DNA of 64,000 bases from Altererythrobacter sp. (GTDB lineage Bacteria; Pseudomonadota; Alphaproteobacteria; Sphingomonadales; Sphingomonadaceae), in the NCBI GenBank assembly GCA_017308255.1, contig JAFKFN010000016.1, forward strand, positions 1 to 64,000, given 5' to 3'. A program made the position numbers and the translations under genes. Shown in pieces: positions 28,142 to 36,875 of this stretch (positions are counted from its first letter, which is position 1; each line of letters starts with the position of its first letter). The notes below the pieces were generated by a model. The model ran no database searches. It saw nothing but the letters and a program-made list of their open reading frames with translations, and was not told where the DNA came from.

Positions 28142-28930
28142 TCAGGCAACACCTGCATAGAATTCGCGCGACAAACCGGCTGCAAGACGCGCCGAGTCGT
28201 TGAACGGAGGTTTCAGCGCGCCGCGGAAATATCGCTCCACCAAGGTTTTCCAATGGTTTTCAGGCGTCAGGCTCAGTGTCTGGCACAGGGCGACGAAGTG
28301 CCGCGTGCCGGCGGCGACATGGCGAATCTCGTCATCGAGCACCCGCTGGAGGATTCGCCCGCCGGCCGCGTCCCCCATCGCCCGCACCCGGTCGCGCGCG
28401 GCCGGGGTGACGTCCAGCCCGCGCGCTTCCAGCACCATCGGCACCACGGCCAGCCGCGCCGCCACGTCATGCCGGGTTTCGTGGGCCGACTGCCACAGGC
28501 CGTCGTGCGCCGGCAGCTGGCCATAGTGCGCGCCCATGGTCCGCAAGTGCCGGTCGATCAGGGCGAAGTGCATTGCCTCATCCGCCGCAACCGACAGGAA
28601 ATCGTCCACGAATTGCCGGCCCATCTCGCCGCCGAACCGCCCGGCCATGTCGAGCGCCAGGTCGATGGCGACGAATTCGATATGCGCCAGCGAATGCCAC
28701 AGCGCGATGGCGTTGCGCTGCGATCCGCCGCGGCCGCGCCGGGGCATGCGATTGGGTGGCAGCAGTTCCAGCTCTGCCGGCCACGCCGGGCGTTCCGGCA
28801 TGGCGCAGCGGAAATCGGCTTCCAGCCGGCCCTGGCGCCAGCCACGCACCAGCTTGCGGGTGGCCATGACCTTGCCGCGCGGGTCGCCGGTGAGCAGCGC
28901 CGCGCGGATCGCCTCGGAAAGCGAGGTCAC
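28142..28930 (-). CDS. DUF455 family ferritin-like protein
   Basis: The 262-residue protein matches the DUF455/COG2833 group. Helices carry paired metal-ligand motifs: HSLAHIEFVAIDLALD, ADEAMHFALIDRHL and DDEIRHVAAGTRHF. These resemble di-iron carboxylate helices of the ferritin fold. Relatives have been linked to tRNA or other oxygen-dependent reactions, but the function here is not established. The GTG start overlaps the stop of bcp (GTGA), so it is translated with the peroxiredoxin and GlnE genes upstream. Confidence 0.85.
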   Translation of the reverse strand: MTSLSEAIRAALLTGDPRGKVMATRKLVRGWRQGRLEADFRCAMPERPAWPAELELLPPNRMPRRGRGGSQRNAIALWHSLAHIEFVAIDLALDMAGRFGGEMGRQFVDDFLSVAADEAMHFALIDRHLRTMGAHYGQLPAHDGLWQSAHETRHDVAARLAVVPMVLEARGLDVTPAARDRVRAMGDAAGGRILQRVLDDEIRHVAAGTRHFVALCQTLSLTPENHWKTLVERYFRGALKPPFNDSARLAAGLSREFYAGVA

Positions 28931-29397
28931 AGGGCTTTCGCGGCGTCCAGCACTTCGGCGGCGTGGCCTTTCACTTTCACCTTGCGCCAGACGCGGGCGA
29001 TGCGGCCGTCCGTATCGACCAGGTAAGTCGTGCGGTGCATCCCCATGAACAGCCGGCCGTAAAGGCTTTTCTCCCCCCACACGCCCAGCGCGTCGGACAG
29101 GCCGGATTCGGCATCGGTGGCCAGCGGAACGGTGAGGTCGTGTTTCGCGGTGAACTTCGCGTGCTTGGCCGGTGGGTCCTTGCTCACGCCCAGCACGGCG
29201 GTGCCGGCCGCCGCGAATTCAGGCAGCAATGCGGAAAAGTCCTTGTTCTCCACCGTGCAACCGGGGGTATCGTCTTTCGGATAGAAGAACACCACCAGCT
29301 TGCGCCCGCGAAAATCGGAGGCGCGCACCGTGCCGCCGTCCGGCGTTTCCAGCGCGATGTCGGGCATCATGTCGCCCACGTCGAGACGGTCGGTCAT
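28927..29397 (-). CDS. bcp: Thioredoxin-dependent peroxiredoxin (Bcp/PrxQ)
   Basis: The 156-residue enzyme reduces hydroperoxides. The active-site loop is YPKDDTPGCTVE with the peroxidatic cysteine at 47. The resolving cysteine found five residues later in many Bcp proteins is absent (Lys at that position), so this should work as a 1-Cys enzyme or use a partner thiol. Conserved GVSKD and FMGMHRTTYLVD support the family. It is coupled to glnE upstream (TGATG) and to the DUF455 gene downstream. Confidence 0.93.
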   Translation of the reverse strand: MTDRLDVGDMMPDIALETPDGGTVRASDFRGRKLVVFFYPKDDTPGCTVENKDFSALLPEFAAAGTAVLGVSKDPPAKHAKFTAKHDLTVPLATDAESGLSDALGVWGEKSLYGRLFMGMHRTTYLVDTDGRIARVWRKVKVKGHAAEVLDAAKAL

Positions 29398-32069
29398 CAG
29401 GCAATCTCCAAGCGTTCGCCGAACAGTTCGGCCCATGTCGCGGCGATGCCATGCCGCGCTTCCAGCAGCGCACGCAAGAGCGCCGGGTAATCGTCCTGGC
29501 CGCAGGCGCGGGCGAGGGCGGCCTGGGCCTGCGCGGGCGGCCGGGCAAGGTCGGGCGCCAGCAGCCGCGCCGCGACCAGCAGTCGGCCGAGCAGCGCCTG
29601 ATCGCCAGCGAAGCGCGGCGGGAGGAGGCCGGCCGCGATCAGGGCCTCGATCGCTTCGGGAAGCGAGGGGTGAAACGCCGTGCGCTCGCGCAATTGCAGG
29701 AAATGAATGATGAATTCGCTGTCCACCAGTGCGCCGCGCAGCAGCTTGGTATCGAGCGGCCCGGCCGGATGCTTGTGCGCCGCCATCTCGGCGCGCATCG
29801 CCAGCACGTCGGCCTTGAGCTTTTGCGGATCGCGCGGCGTATCCAGGATGCCCCGCACGATGAAAGCGAGCCGTTCGCGCGCTTCGGGCGGGCCGAACAC
29901 CGGGCGGGCCCGGCACAGGGCCATGTGCTCCCAGGTCCACGCATCCTCGCGCTGGTAACGCGAGAAGCTCTCCAGGCTTACCGCGATCGGCCCCTGGTTG
30001 CCCATCGGGCGCAGGCGCGTATCGATCTCGTAAAGCGCCCCCGCGGCCGTCGGCACGCTCAGCGCCGCGGTGACGCGCTGGGCCAGGCGGTTGAAGTAGA
30101 GCGAGGCGGTGAGCGGCCGCCGCCCATCGGATTCGACGCCGATCTCACCGTCGAACAGATAGACCAGATCGAGGTCCGAGGCATGGGTCAGCGCGCCGCC
30201 GCCCAGCCGGCCGAGCGCGAGAATCAGCAGGTGCCCGTCCGCGATGCGCCCGTGCGCCCGCTCGAATTCCGCCGTGGCCGCCTCGGCCGCCGTTTCCAGC
30301 GCCGCCTCGGCCACGCGCGACAGCCCGCCCGCGATCGCCAGCGGATCGTGCCGCGCTTCGATGAGCTGCACGCCGAGCGCGAAGCGTTCCTCCCCCACCA
30401 GTTGGCGGATGCGATCGAGGCGCACCTCGTAATCCTGCGCATCGGCCGTGCGCATCCGCCCGGCCAGCGCCGGCACCGGGCCGGGCAGATCGAACGCCGT
30501 GGTGTCGATCAGCCGGTCGAGCAGGTCGGGGCGGCTGGCAAGCTCGTCGGCCAGCGGCGGGGCCAGGGTGAGGATGCGCAGCACTTGTTCCAGCAGGCCG
30601 GGCCGCTGCTCGAACAGGCGGAACAGGTTCACCGCGGTGGGCAGGCGCGACAGCAGCGTTTCCCAGCGCGCCAGCGCCGGATCGGGATCGGCCGCCTGCG
30701 CCAGCGCTTCCATCAGGTCAGGCAGCATGGCGTCGAACGCGGCGCGCGCTTCGGCGCCTCGCAGGCTGCGGATGGTATCGCGCCAATGGGTGGCCCGCTC
30801 GCGGATCTTTTCGCGCAAGTCTTCGCTGACGAAGGCGCGCGCCGGGCGCGCTTCGTCATCCTGGCCGAGCAGGCCATCATACCGCGCCGCCACGTCCGCG
30901 CACAGCGCGCGCAGCTTGGCGATCAGCGCCGCGCCATCGGCCAGGCCGTCGAGCCGGGCCACGGCGTCGAGCGCGGCGCGATCGGCGGGCAGGGCGTGGG
31001 TCTGCCGATCGTGGACCATCTGCAGGCGGTGCTCGATCGTGCGCAGGCGATCGTAAGCTTCGCCCAGCTGCGCGGCATCCTCACCCGCGATCACCCCTTC
31101 GGCGGCCAGCGCGTCGAGCGCGGCGCGCGTTCCCCGCTGGCGCAGCGCAGGCTTGCGCCCGCCGTAGATCAGCTGGTGGGTCTGGGCGAAGAATTCCACT
31201 TCGCGAATCCCGCCCCGGCCGCGCTTCAGGTCGAAGCCGGGGCCGGGCTCGCGCGGGCCGTCATGCGCGTCGCGGATCCGGGTGGTCAGGCGGCGGATCT
31301 CTTCCAGGGCGGTGAAATCGAGGCTGCGGCGCCACACGAATGGGCGGATCGCGCGCAGGAACGCCTCGCCCGCCGCGACATCGCCGGCGTCGGCGCGGGC
31401 GCGGATAAAGGCCGCCCGCTCCCACGCCAGGGCAGAGCTTTCATAATGCGTCAGCGCCGCGTCCACCGAAAGCGCCAGGGGCGTGATCTCCGACGCCGGG
31501 CGCAGCCGCAGGTCGACCCGGAAGACATAGCCTTCGCCGGTCTGCCGGCTCAGCGTTTCCAGCAGGGTGCGGGCATAGCGCTGCGCGGCTTCGGCCGGCT
31601 CGTCACGCGCGCGGCGGGGCAGGCACTCGGGATCATAGAGCAGGATCGGGTCGATGTCGGAACTGTAATTCAACTCCTGCGCGCCCAGCTTGCCCAGGGC
31701 GATGGAGATGAGGCCTTGCGGCTCTTCCTCCGGCACGCGCGTGCGGATCGCATGGCCGATCGCGCTGTCGAGGGCCCTGTCGGCGAAGGCGCTCAGCTCT
31801 GCCATCACGCGCTGGAGCGGGAAGGCCCCGGCGAGATCGCCGATCGCCAGCGTGGTGGCGATCGCCAGGCGCTGGCGCCGCAAGGCCACGGGCACATCCT
31901 GGCCGTCGCCCGCCGTTTTCGCCGCGGCGAGCGCCGCTTCACCCTCGCCGCGTTCGAGCAGAGCCGCGAGATCGCCCTGCCGTTCGAGCGCGAGCGCCAG
32001 GAAGGGCGAATAGGCCCGCGCCCGTTCGATCGCTTCGCGCCAGTCTCCATGCATCATGCCTGACTGCAT
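29397..32069 (-). CDS. glnE: Bifunctional glutamine synthetase adenylyltransferase/deadenylase
   Basis: The product of about 890 residues switches glutamine synthetase off and on by adding and removing AMP in response to PII. It has two nucleotidyltransferase domains. The N-terminal removing domain is marked by NYSSDIDPILLYD near 135-147, and the C-terminal adding domain by THASDLDLVYLFD near 627-640. Between them lies LKRGRGGIREVEFFAQ. Starts at 32069, 32057 and 32054 are possible; none has a strong ribosome-binding site. It heads the glnE-bcp-DUF455 operon. Confidence 0.94.
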   Translation of the reverse strand: MQSGMMHGDWREAIERARAYSPFLALALERQGDLAALLERGEGEAALAAAKTAGDGQDVPVALRRQRLAIATTLAIGDLAGAFPLQRVMAELSAFADRALDSAIGHAIRTRVPEEEPQGLISIALGKLGAQELNYSSDIDPILLYDPECLPRRARDEPAEAAQRYARTLLETLSRQTGEGYVFRVDLRLRPASEITPLALSVDAALTHYESSALAWERAAFIRARADAGDVAAGEAFLRAIRPFVWRRSLDFTALEEIRRLTTRIRDAHDGPREPGPGFDLKRGRGGIREVEFFAQTHQLIYGGRKPALRQRGTRAALDALAAEGVIAGEDAAQLGEAYDRLRTIEHRLQMVHDRQTHALPADRAALDAVARLDGLADGAALIAKLRALCADVAARYDGLLGQDDEARPARAFVSEDLREKIRERATHWRDTIRSLRGAEARAAFDAMLPDLMEALAQAADPDPALARWETLLSRLPTAVNLFRLFEQRPGLLEQVLRILTLAPPLADELASRPDLLDRLIDTTAFDLPGPVPALAGRMRTADAQDYEVRLDRIRQLVGEERFALGVQLIEARHDPLAIAGGLSRVAEAALETAAEAATAEFERAHGRIADGHLLILALGRLGGGALTHASDLDLVYLFDGEIGVESDGRRPLTASLYFNRLAQRVTAALSVPTAAGALYEIDTRLRPMGNQGPIAVSLESFSRYQREDAWTWEHMALCRARPVFGPPEARERLAFIVRGILDTPRDPQKLKADVLAMRAEMAAHKHPAGPLDTKLLRGALVDSEFIIHFLQLRERTAFHPSLPEAIEALIAAGLLPPRFAGDQALLGRLLVAARLLAPDLARPPAQAQAALARACGQDDYPALLRALLEARHGIAATWAELFGERLEIA

Positions 32070-32174
32070 GGAGCGGCGGACGAGGGCAAGGGGCGGCTGC
32101 GGCCTGGCCACGGTTGCGGGCGCGGGGCCTTTGCCACACACTGGCGCTTTCGCGAGTGAAAGGCCGATTCCCCC

Positions 32175-33839
32175 ATGTTGCGATGGCTCTGCGCCGCTGC
32201 CAGCGTCCTGGCCGCCGGTTGCGCGACGGTATCCCCCTCTCCCGCGACGCTCGCCGGGAAGGGCGACCTGTCGGAAGCGACGCTGAAGGAGGTGACCCGC
32301 ACGCTCTCGCTCGATGCGTTCGAAGGCCGCGCCCCCGGCACGCCGGGCGAGGAAAAGACGCTCGCCTATCTGGTTGAGCAGTTCGAGCGCGTGGGGCTGC
32401 GGCCGGGCAACGGGGAAAGCTGGTTCCAGGACGTGCCGCTGGTGGAAATCACGGGTGAGCATGTCGAACCGCTCACCATCAAGGCGCGCGGGCGGGCGGT
32501 ATCCTATGCATTCGGGGATGACTGGGTGGGCGTGAGCTACCGCGAGGTTCCGCGCGTCGATCTCGATGACAGCGAGCTGGTTTTCGTCGGCTATGGCATC
32601 GTCGCGCCGGAGAAGAACTGGAATGACTATGCCGGCGTGGACATGCGCGGGAAAACCGCGCTGATCCTGGTCAACGATCCGGATTACGAGAACGCCGATC
32701 TGCAAGGCCCGTTCAACGGCCGCGCCATGACCTATTACGGGCGCTGGACCTACAAGTTCGAGGAAGCCGCGCGCCAGGGCGCGGCGGGCGCGATCATCGT
32801 GCATGATACTTATCCCGCATCCTATGGCTGGGCCACGGTGCAAAGTTCGTGGTCCGGCCCGCAGGCCTATGCCCGCCGCGGCGATGGCGGCGCGGACCAG
32901 ACGCTGGTCAACGGCTGGGTGCGCAAGCCGGTGGCGGAAGCGCTGGTGCAGGCCGGCGGGCGCGACCTGGCGCAGCTTTCGGCCGCGGCCAAGCGCCCGG
33001 GCTTCAAGCCGGTCCGCCTGGGAGCCACGATCTCGACGGGCTTCGACAATTCCATCCGCCGGTTCGCCTCGAAGAACGTGATCGGCCTGCTTCCCGGCCG
33101 CGCGCGCCCCGACGAATACGTGATCCATACTGCGCATTGGGACCATCTCGGCCGCTGCACGCCCGATGCGGAAGGGGACAACATCTGCAACGGCGCGATC
33201 GACAACGCCACCGGCACCGCCGCGCTGGTGGCCCTGGCCGAAGCCCATGTGAAAGCCGGCCCGGCCGCGCGATCGCTGGTGTTCCTGGCGGTGACGGCGG
33301 AAGAGGCGGGGCTTCTGGGCTCCGAATACTATGCCGCGAACCCGGTGTTTCCCTTGGCGCAGACAGTCGGCGGCCTCAACATGGACGCGCTGTCGCTGGC
33401 CGGCCCGGCGCGCGACGTAACGGTGATCGGCGGCGGCAAGAGCGAGCTTGACCGCTATCTGGAACAGGCGCTGGCCGAACTCGGCCGCGTCGGCACGCCC
33501 GACCCCTCGCCTCAGGCCGGCTATTACTATCGCTCCGACCATTTCAGTTTCGTCAAGCGCGGCGTGCCGATGTTCTACATCGACAGCGGGATCGATCTGA
33601 TCGACGGCGGCCGCGCGGCCGGGCAGGCGTGGGAAACGGCCTATCGCGACACGGGCTATCACTTGCCGGGCGACGAATACGATCCGAACTGGAACTGGGC
33701 CGGCGTGATGGACGACGTGCAGCTGTTCTATCGCCTTGGCCGCACACTGGCGGACAGCGCCGATTGGCCCAACTGGTATCCCGCCGACGAATTCCGCCAC
33801 ATCCGCGACGCAAGCTGCGCGCCGGAAGGCGGGTGCTGA
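32175..33839 (+). CDS. M28 family zinc peptidase, lipoprotein
   Basis: The 554-residue protein begins with a lipoprotein signal (lipobox LAAGC), so it is probably anchored in the periplasm. A PA-domain insert lies around 110-240 (LVFVGYGIVAPEKNWNDYAG). The peptidase domain has H321-x-D323 (AHWDH), D in AIDNATG, the EE pair in TAEEAGLLG, D in NMDA and H in RSDHFSF, completing the co-catalytic two-zinc site of aminopeptidases. It is transcribed away from glnE. The IS5-type element inserted 8 nt after its stop codon. Confidence 0.9.
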   Translation: MLRWLCAAASVLAAGCATVSPSPATLAGKGDLSEATLKEVTRTLSLDAFEGRAPGTPGEEKTLAYLVEQFERVGLRPGNGESWFQDVPLVEITGEHVEPLTIKARGRAVSYAFGDDWVGVSYREVPRVDLDDSELVFVGYGIVAPEKNWNDYAGVDMRGKTALILVNDPDYENADLQGPFNGRAMTYYGRWTYKFEEAARQGAAGAIIVHDTYPASYGWATVQSSWSGPQAYARRGDGGADQTLVNGWVRKPVAEALVQAGGRDLAQLSAAAKRPGFKPVRLGATISTGFDNSIRRFASKNVIGLLPGRARPDEYVIHTAHWDHLGRCTPDAEGDNICNGAIDNATGTAALVALAEAHVKAGPAARSLVFLAVTAEEAGLLGSEYYAANPVFPLAQTVGGLNMDALSLAGPARDVTVIGGGKSELDRYLEQALAELGRVGTPDPSPQAGYYYRSDHFSFVKRGVPMFYIDSGIDLIDGGRAAGQAWETAYRDTGYHLPGDEYDPNWNWAGVMDDVQLFYRLGRTLADSADWPNWYPADEFRHIRDASCAPEGGC

Positions 33840-33860
33840 AGAGCTAGGTTGAATCGACAT

Positions 33861-34290
33861 TCAGCACCAAAAGCGGAGCGCGGCGAGTTGCAATGTGGCG
33901 AGGTAGTTGCAGGCGAGCCGGTCGTATCTGGTGGCGACGCGCCGTAGCTGCTTGAGCTTGCCGATGGTGCGTTCGATGCGGTTTCGCAGGCGATAGATTG
34001 CGGGGTCGAAGTCGCGTTTGCGGGGCATGCAGGTGCGTTGGGGGATGATCGGGCGAGCGCCGCTGGCCTCGACATGGTTGAGGATAGCGTGGCTGTCATA
34101 GGCCTTGTCGGCGAGGATGTGGCGGGCATCGAGGCCGGAGAGCAATGGGACGGCCGATCCGGCATCGCTGGCGTTGCCGCCGGTGAGGATGAAGCGCACC
34201 GGGCGGCCGAAACTATCCACTGCGATGTGCCATTTGGTGGTCAGTCCGCCTCTGGAGCGCCCCAGAGCCTGGTCGCGGCGGCCCCTTTTT
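33861..34290 (-). CDS. IS5-family transposase, ORF B (made by -1 frameshift)
   Basis: This frame continues the transposase: GGLTTKWHIAVDSFGRPV, the second aspartate in LADKAYDS and the glutamate in RNRIERTIGKLK, completing the DDE triad. It lacks its own convincing start. The ORF A frame reads CAA AAA GGG at the junction, a slippery sequence suited to a one-base backward slip, giving a fusion of about 270 residues. It ends at 33861, 14 bp inside the IS end. Confidence 0.87.
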
Positions 34291-34618
34291 GACCCGTTGC
34301 CGCCTGGGCGTGGGCATGCACGATCGAGCTGTCGACCATCAGATATTCGTTGTCGCGGTCCCGCGCGAGCAAGGTGAAGACGCGCTCCCACACTCCGCCA
34401 CGCGCCCAGCGGGTGAAGCGCTTGTGCACCGTCTTGTACTTGCCATAGCGCTCCGGCAGGTCCGACCAGCGCGCGCCCGACCGCAGCACCCACAAAACAC
34501 CGTTCACGAACAACCGGTTGTCCGATCCCGTCCGTCCCGGGTCCGACACCTTGCCCGGCAGCAGCGGCTCGATCCGAACCCACTGCGCCTCGCTCAACTC
34601 GTACCGCTTGATGCCCAT
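34241..34618 (-). CDS. IS5-family transposase, ORF A
   Basis: The first 125 codons from MGIKRYELSEAQW encode the helix-turn-helix start (IEPLLPG, NRLFVNGVLWVLRSG) and the first catalytic aspartate in LMVDSSIVHAH. An upstream in-frame start at 34657 would be outside the usual family length. ORF A must fuse to ORF B by a -1 shift at the A5G4 run (34282-34290) to make the full enzyme. Confidence 0.88.
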   Translation of the reverse strand: MGIKRYELSEAQWVRIEPLLPGKVSDPGRTGSDNRLFVNGVLWVLRSGARWSDLPERYGKYKTVHKRFTRWARGGVWERVFTLLARDRDNEYLMVDSSIVHAHAQAATGQKGAAATRLWGAPEAD

Positions 34619-34718
34619 GACGCCTCCACAACCTGCGGAAACCCATGAATCAGACATCTACCCTCTTGGGAATCCTGAATGTCGATACGGCCTAGGGCAT
34701 GATCCCCTATCCCGGAAT

Positions 34719-34796
34719 CGTCATTGCGAGCGTAGCGAAGCAATCCAGGCGCGTCGTACAACCGCCCTGGATTGCTTCGCTGCGCTCGCAATGACG
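34719..34796. repeat. Large REP-like palindrome, 31-nt arms
   Basis: The left arm (34719-34749, starting CGTCATTGCGAGCG) and right arm (34766-34796, ending CGCAATGACG) match at 30 of 31 positions, with a 16-nt loop. The CATTGCGAGC..GAAGCAATCC pattern is a known type of dispersed palindrome in proteobacterial genomes. The 269 bases between the IS and the agmatine deiminase gene otherwise contain no gene I can support. Confidence 0.85.
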
Positions 34797-34960
34797 AGGG
34801 TGATGCGATCATTTCTAGTGCGGGTATGGCGGCTCGGCCTGACTATCCTCGTTGCGCGCCCGGAGGAACCGGGCCAAAGGCTCGTCCTTGCCCCTGCGGG
34901 TTCTCCTCACGGCTTTTCGCCTAGCTACGGAACAGTTTTAAGGTGTCAGGACACTATTCC

Positions 34961-35932
34961 ATGCCCCCTGAGTGGGCTTTGCAAGACTGGATCTGGATCG
35001 GCTTCCCGCACGATGCCTCTCTGTGGCTGGAAGACCTGGTTCCCGCGCAGGAGCAGATCGCGGCTTTCGCCAATGCCGTCGCGGAAACCGGGCAGCAGGT
35101 GCGCCTCGTCGTACGCGACGCGGCGAATGAGGCACGTGCGCGGGAACTGGTGAGCGGGGCCGTGCTGTGCGAGCGGCATGCCTACGGCGATATCTGGCTG
35201 CGCGATTCCGGGCCGCTGGTGCTGATTGACGGTTCCGGCCAGCGCATCGCCCGGCGCTTCGGTTTCAACGGCTGGGGCGGCAAATACATCCTGGAGGGCG
35301 ACCAGACGGTCGGCGCCTCGATGGCTGAAGCGGCCGGGCTGCCTGGCGACAGCATGGACTGGATCCTCGAAGGCGGGGCGATCGACACCGATGGCACCGG
35401 CCTGGTCGTCACTACCGAGCAATGCCTGCTGAACCCCAACCGCAATGCGCACCTTTCGCGCGCGGAGATCGAGGCGCGGCTTCGCGGCGATCTCGGCTTC
35501 GATCGCGTGCTGTGGCTGGGCGACGGACTGCTGGGCGATCACACCGATGGCCATGTGGACAACCTGGCCCGCTTCATCGCGCCGGGCACGCTGGCGATCC
35601 CGGTGCCCAGTGGGCCGGACGATCCCAACGCCGCCATCTATGCCGATGCCCGGGCGCGGGCGCTGGCCTTCGGCCTCACCGTCAGGGACGTGCCATCGCC
35701 GGGCCGGATGGACGAAGCGGGGATCGTGGAGCCGGCGAGCTATATGAACTTCGCCATCTGCAACGATGTGGTCGTCGTGCCGCTCTACGGTTCATGGCGT
35801 GACGCGGATGCGCTGGCCGCGATCGGCGAGCTGTTCCCCGGCCGTGCCACCGTGGGCATCCCGGCCCAGGCGGTGCTCACCGGCGGCGGCAGCTTCCACT
35901 GCGCCAGTCAGCACGCGCCAGCGGCCGGCTGA
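34961..35932 (+). CDS. Agmatine deiminase family protein
   Basis: The 323-residue protein belongs to the peptidyl-arginine/agmatine deiminase family (PAD_porph), which removes the imino group of agmatine to give N-carbamoylputrescine. Conserved elements are DIWLRDSGPLV, GWGGKY, EGGAIDTDG, GDHTDGHVDNLARF with the catalytic His-Asp pair near 194-201, and the nucleophile cysteine in GGGSFHCASQ (C314). Its usual partner, N-carbamoylputrescine amidohydrolase, is not adjacent, so the physiological substrate is less certain. A GTG six codons upstream is an alternative start. Confidence 0.88.
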   Translation: MPPEWALQDWIWIGFPHDASLWLEDLVPAQEQIAAFANAVAETGQQVRLVVRDAANEARARELVSGAVLCERHAYGDIWLRDSGPLVLIDGSGQRIARRFGFNGWGGKYILEGDQTVGASMAEAAGLPGDSMDWILEGGAIDTDGTGLVVTTEQCLLNPNRNAHLSRAEIEARLRGDLGFDRVLWLGDGLLGDHTDGHVDNLARFIAPGTLAIPVPSGPDDPNAAIYADARARALAFGLTVRDVPSPGRMDEAGIVEPASYMNFAICNDVVVVPLYGSWRDADALAAIGELFPGRATVGIPAQAVLTGGGSFHCASQHAPAAG

Positions 35933-35961
35933 AACTCAGCCCGCCGCCCGCGCGTAACGGA

Positions 35962-36822
35962 TCAGAGGGCCGTCTTGTAGAGGTTGAGCAGGCGGTCCCA
36001 CGCCTTGTCGGCCGCATCGGGGTCGAACGCCGGGGAATCGTCCACCGTCCAGCCATGATCGGCGGGGTAGACCTCGATCTCCGCCGGGCGGCCGGCTTCG
36101 GCTGCCGCGGCCTTGAGCGCGTCCTTGTCGCCGGGGGCAGTACGATCGTCGTTGCGGGCGATCGCGAAGAGATAGCTGGCCCGCGTCTGGCCCAGCATCT
36201 TGATCGGCGACGTCGCATCATCGCCCACCAGTGCCGCGCCGTGGAACGAGGCCGCGGCCTTGACGCGTTCGGGCGCGGCCGCCGCCGTCCACACGGTGAA
36301 GGGCCCGCCCATGCAGTAGCCTTGCGTGCCCACGCCTTTCGCGGTGTCGACCGCCCCCTGCTTGTCGAGCCAGGCGACCACGGCCTTGGCCGTTTCCATC
36401 ACGTTGGGGGCCGTCAGCTTCTCTCGCCACGGGGCGACCTTTTCCATTCCGCCCTGGGTCCGCCAATCGTCGAAATCGTCGAACTGGGGCGCTTCGGCGT
36501 CACGGTAATACGGATTGAGCACCAGGGCGGCATAGCCTTCGTGGGCCAGCCGCCGGCCCATCGCCAGGAACGCGTCGCGGCGGCCGGCGATGTCCGGCCA
36601 GACGATGACGGCCGGATGCTTGCCTTCCGCCGGATGGGCGAAATAGGCATCCATGATCCCGCCGGGCGCATCGAACCTGGGGTAGCTTTCGGACAATGAC
36701 GCCTGCGCGGTGGCTTCATCCGGCGCCGTACAGGCGGCCAGCGTCGCCAGCGCCCCCAGTTTGGCGAACGTCCGCCGGCTTACCGTCGCGCCCATCGCGG
36801 CGAGTTGTTCCTGGTCACACAT
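35962..36822 (-). CDS. Dienelactone hydrolase family protein, Tat-exported (copy 1)
   Basis: The 286-residue protein has a twin-arginine signal placed unusually late (SRRTFAKLGALATLAAC, 15-31) and an alpha/beta hydrolase fold. The catalytic triad of dienelactone hydrolases is visible: cysteine 170 in GYCMGG, an aspartate in ARNDDR and histidine in DHGWT near 256. True dienelactone hydrolases are cytoplasmic; export suggests a different ester or lactone substrate, and the cysteine after the Tat helix may be lipidated. The next gene upstream is a close paralogue. Confidence 0.85.
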   Translation of the reverse strand: MCDQEQLAAMGATVSRRTFAKLGALATLAACTAPDEATAQASLSESYPRFDAPGGIMDAYFAHPAEGKHPAVIVWPDIAGRRDAFLAMGRRLAHEGYAALVLNPYYRDAEAPQFDDFDDWRTQGGMEKVAPWREKLTAPNVMETAKAVVAWLDKQGAVDTAKGVGTQGYCMGGPFTVWTAAAAPERVKAAASFHGAALVGDDATSPIKMLGQTRASYLFAIARNDDRTAPGDKDALKAAAAEAGRPAEIEVYPADHGWTVDDSPAFDPDAADKAWDRLLNLYKTAL

Positions 36823-36875
36823 GACGGCCTCCTCGCATCTTCCCGAGTGCGAGGATAGCGCGTTGCGGGGCGCGG

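Larger units (their letters stand above)
33848..34691 (-). mobile_element. IS5-family insertion sequence, 844 bp, complete
   Basis: The ends are imperfect 17-bp inverted repeats: GTTGAATCGACATTCAG on the left and, reversed, GCCGTATCGACATTCAG on the right. Both flanks carry CTAG (33844-33847 and 34692-34695), a 4-bp target duplication, so both boundaries are defined. Inside are two overlapping frames of a DDE transposase, which fits the short two-ORF group of IS5 elements (IS427-like). The intact ends, frames and matching duplication suggest a recent insertion. Confidence 0.93.

Noticed and set aside
29172-32063. Long open frame of about 960 codons antisense to glnE
   Set aside because: Shadow frame: no recognisable motif, runs through bcp and glnE, and glnE has both catalytic domains.
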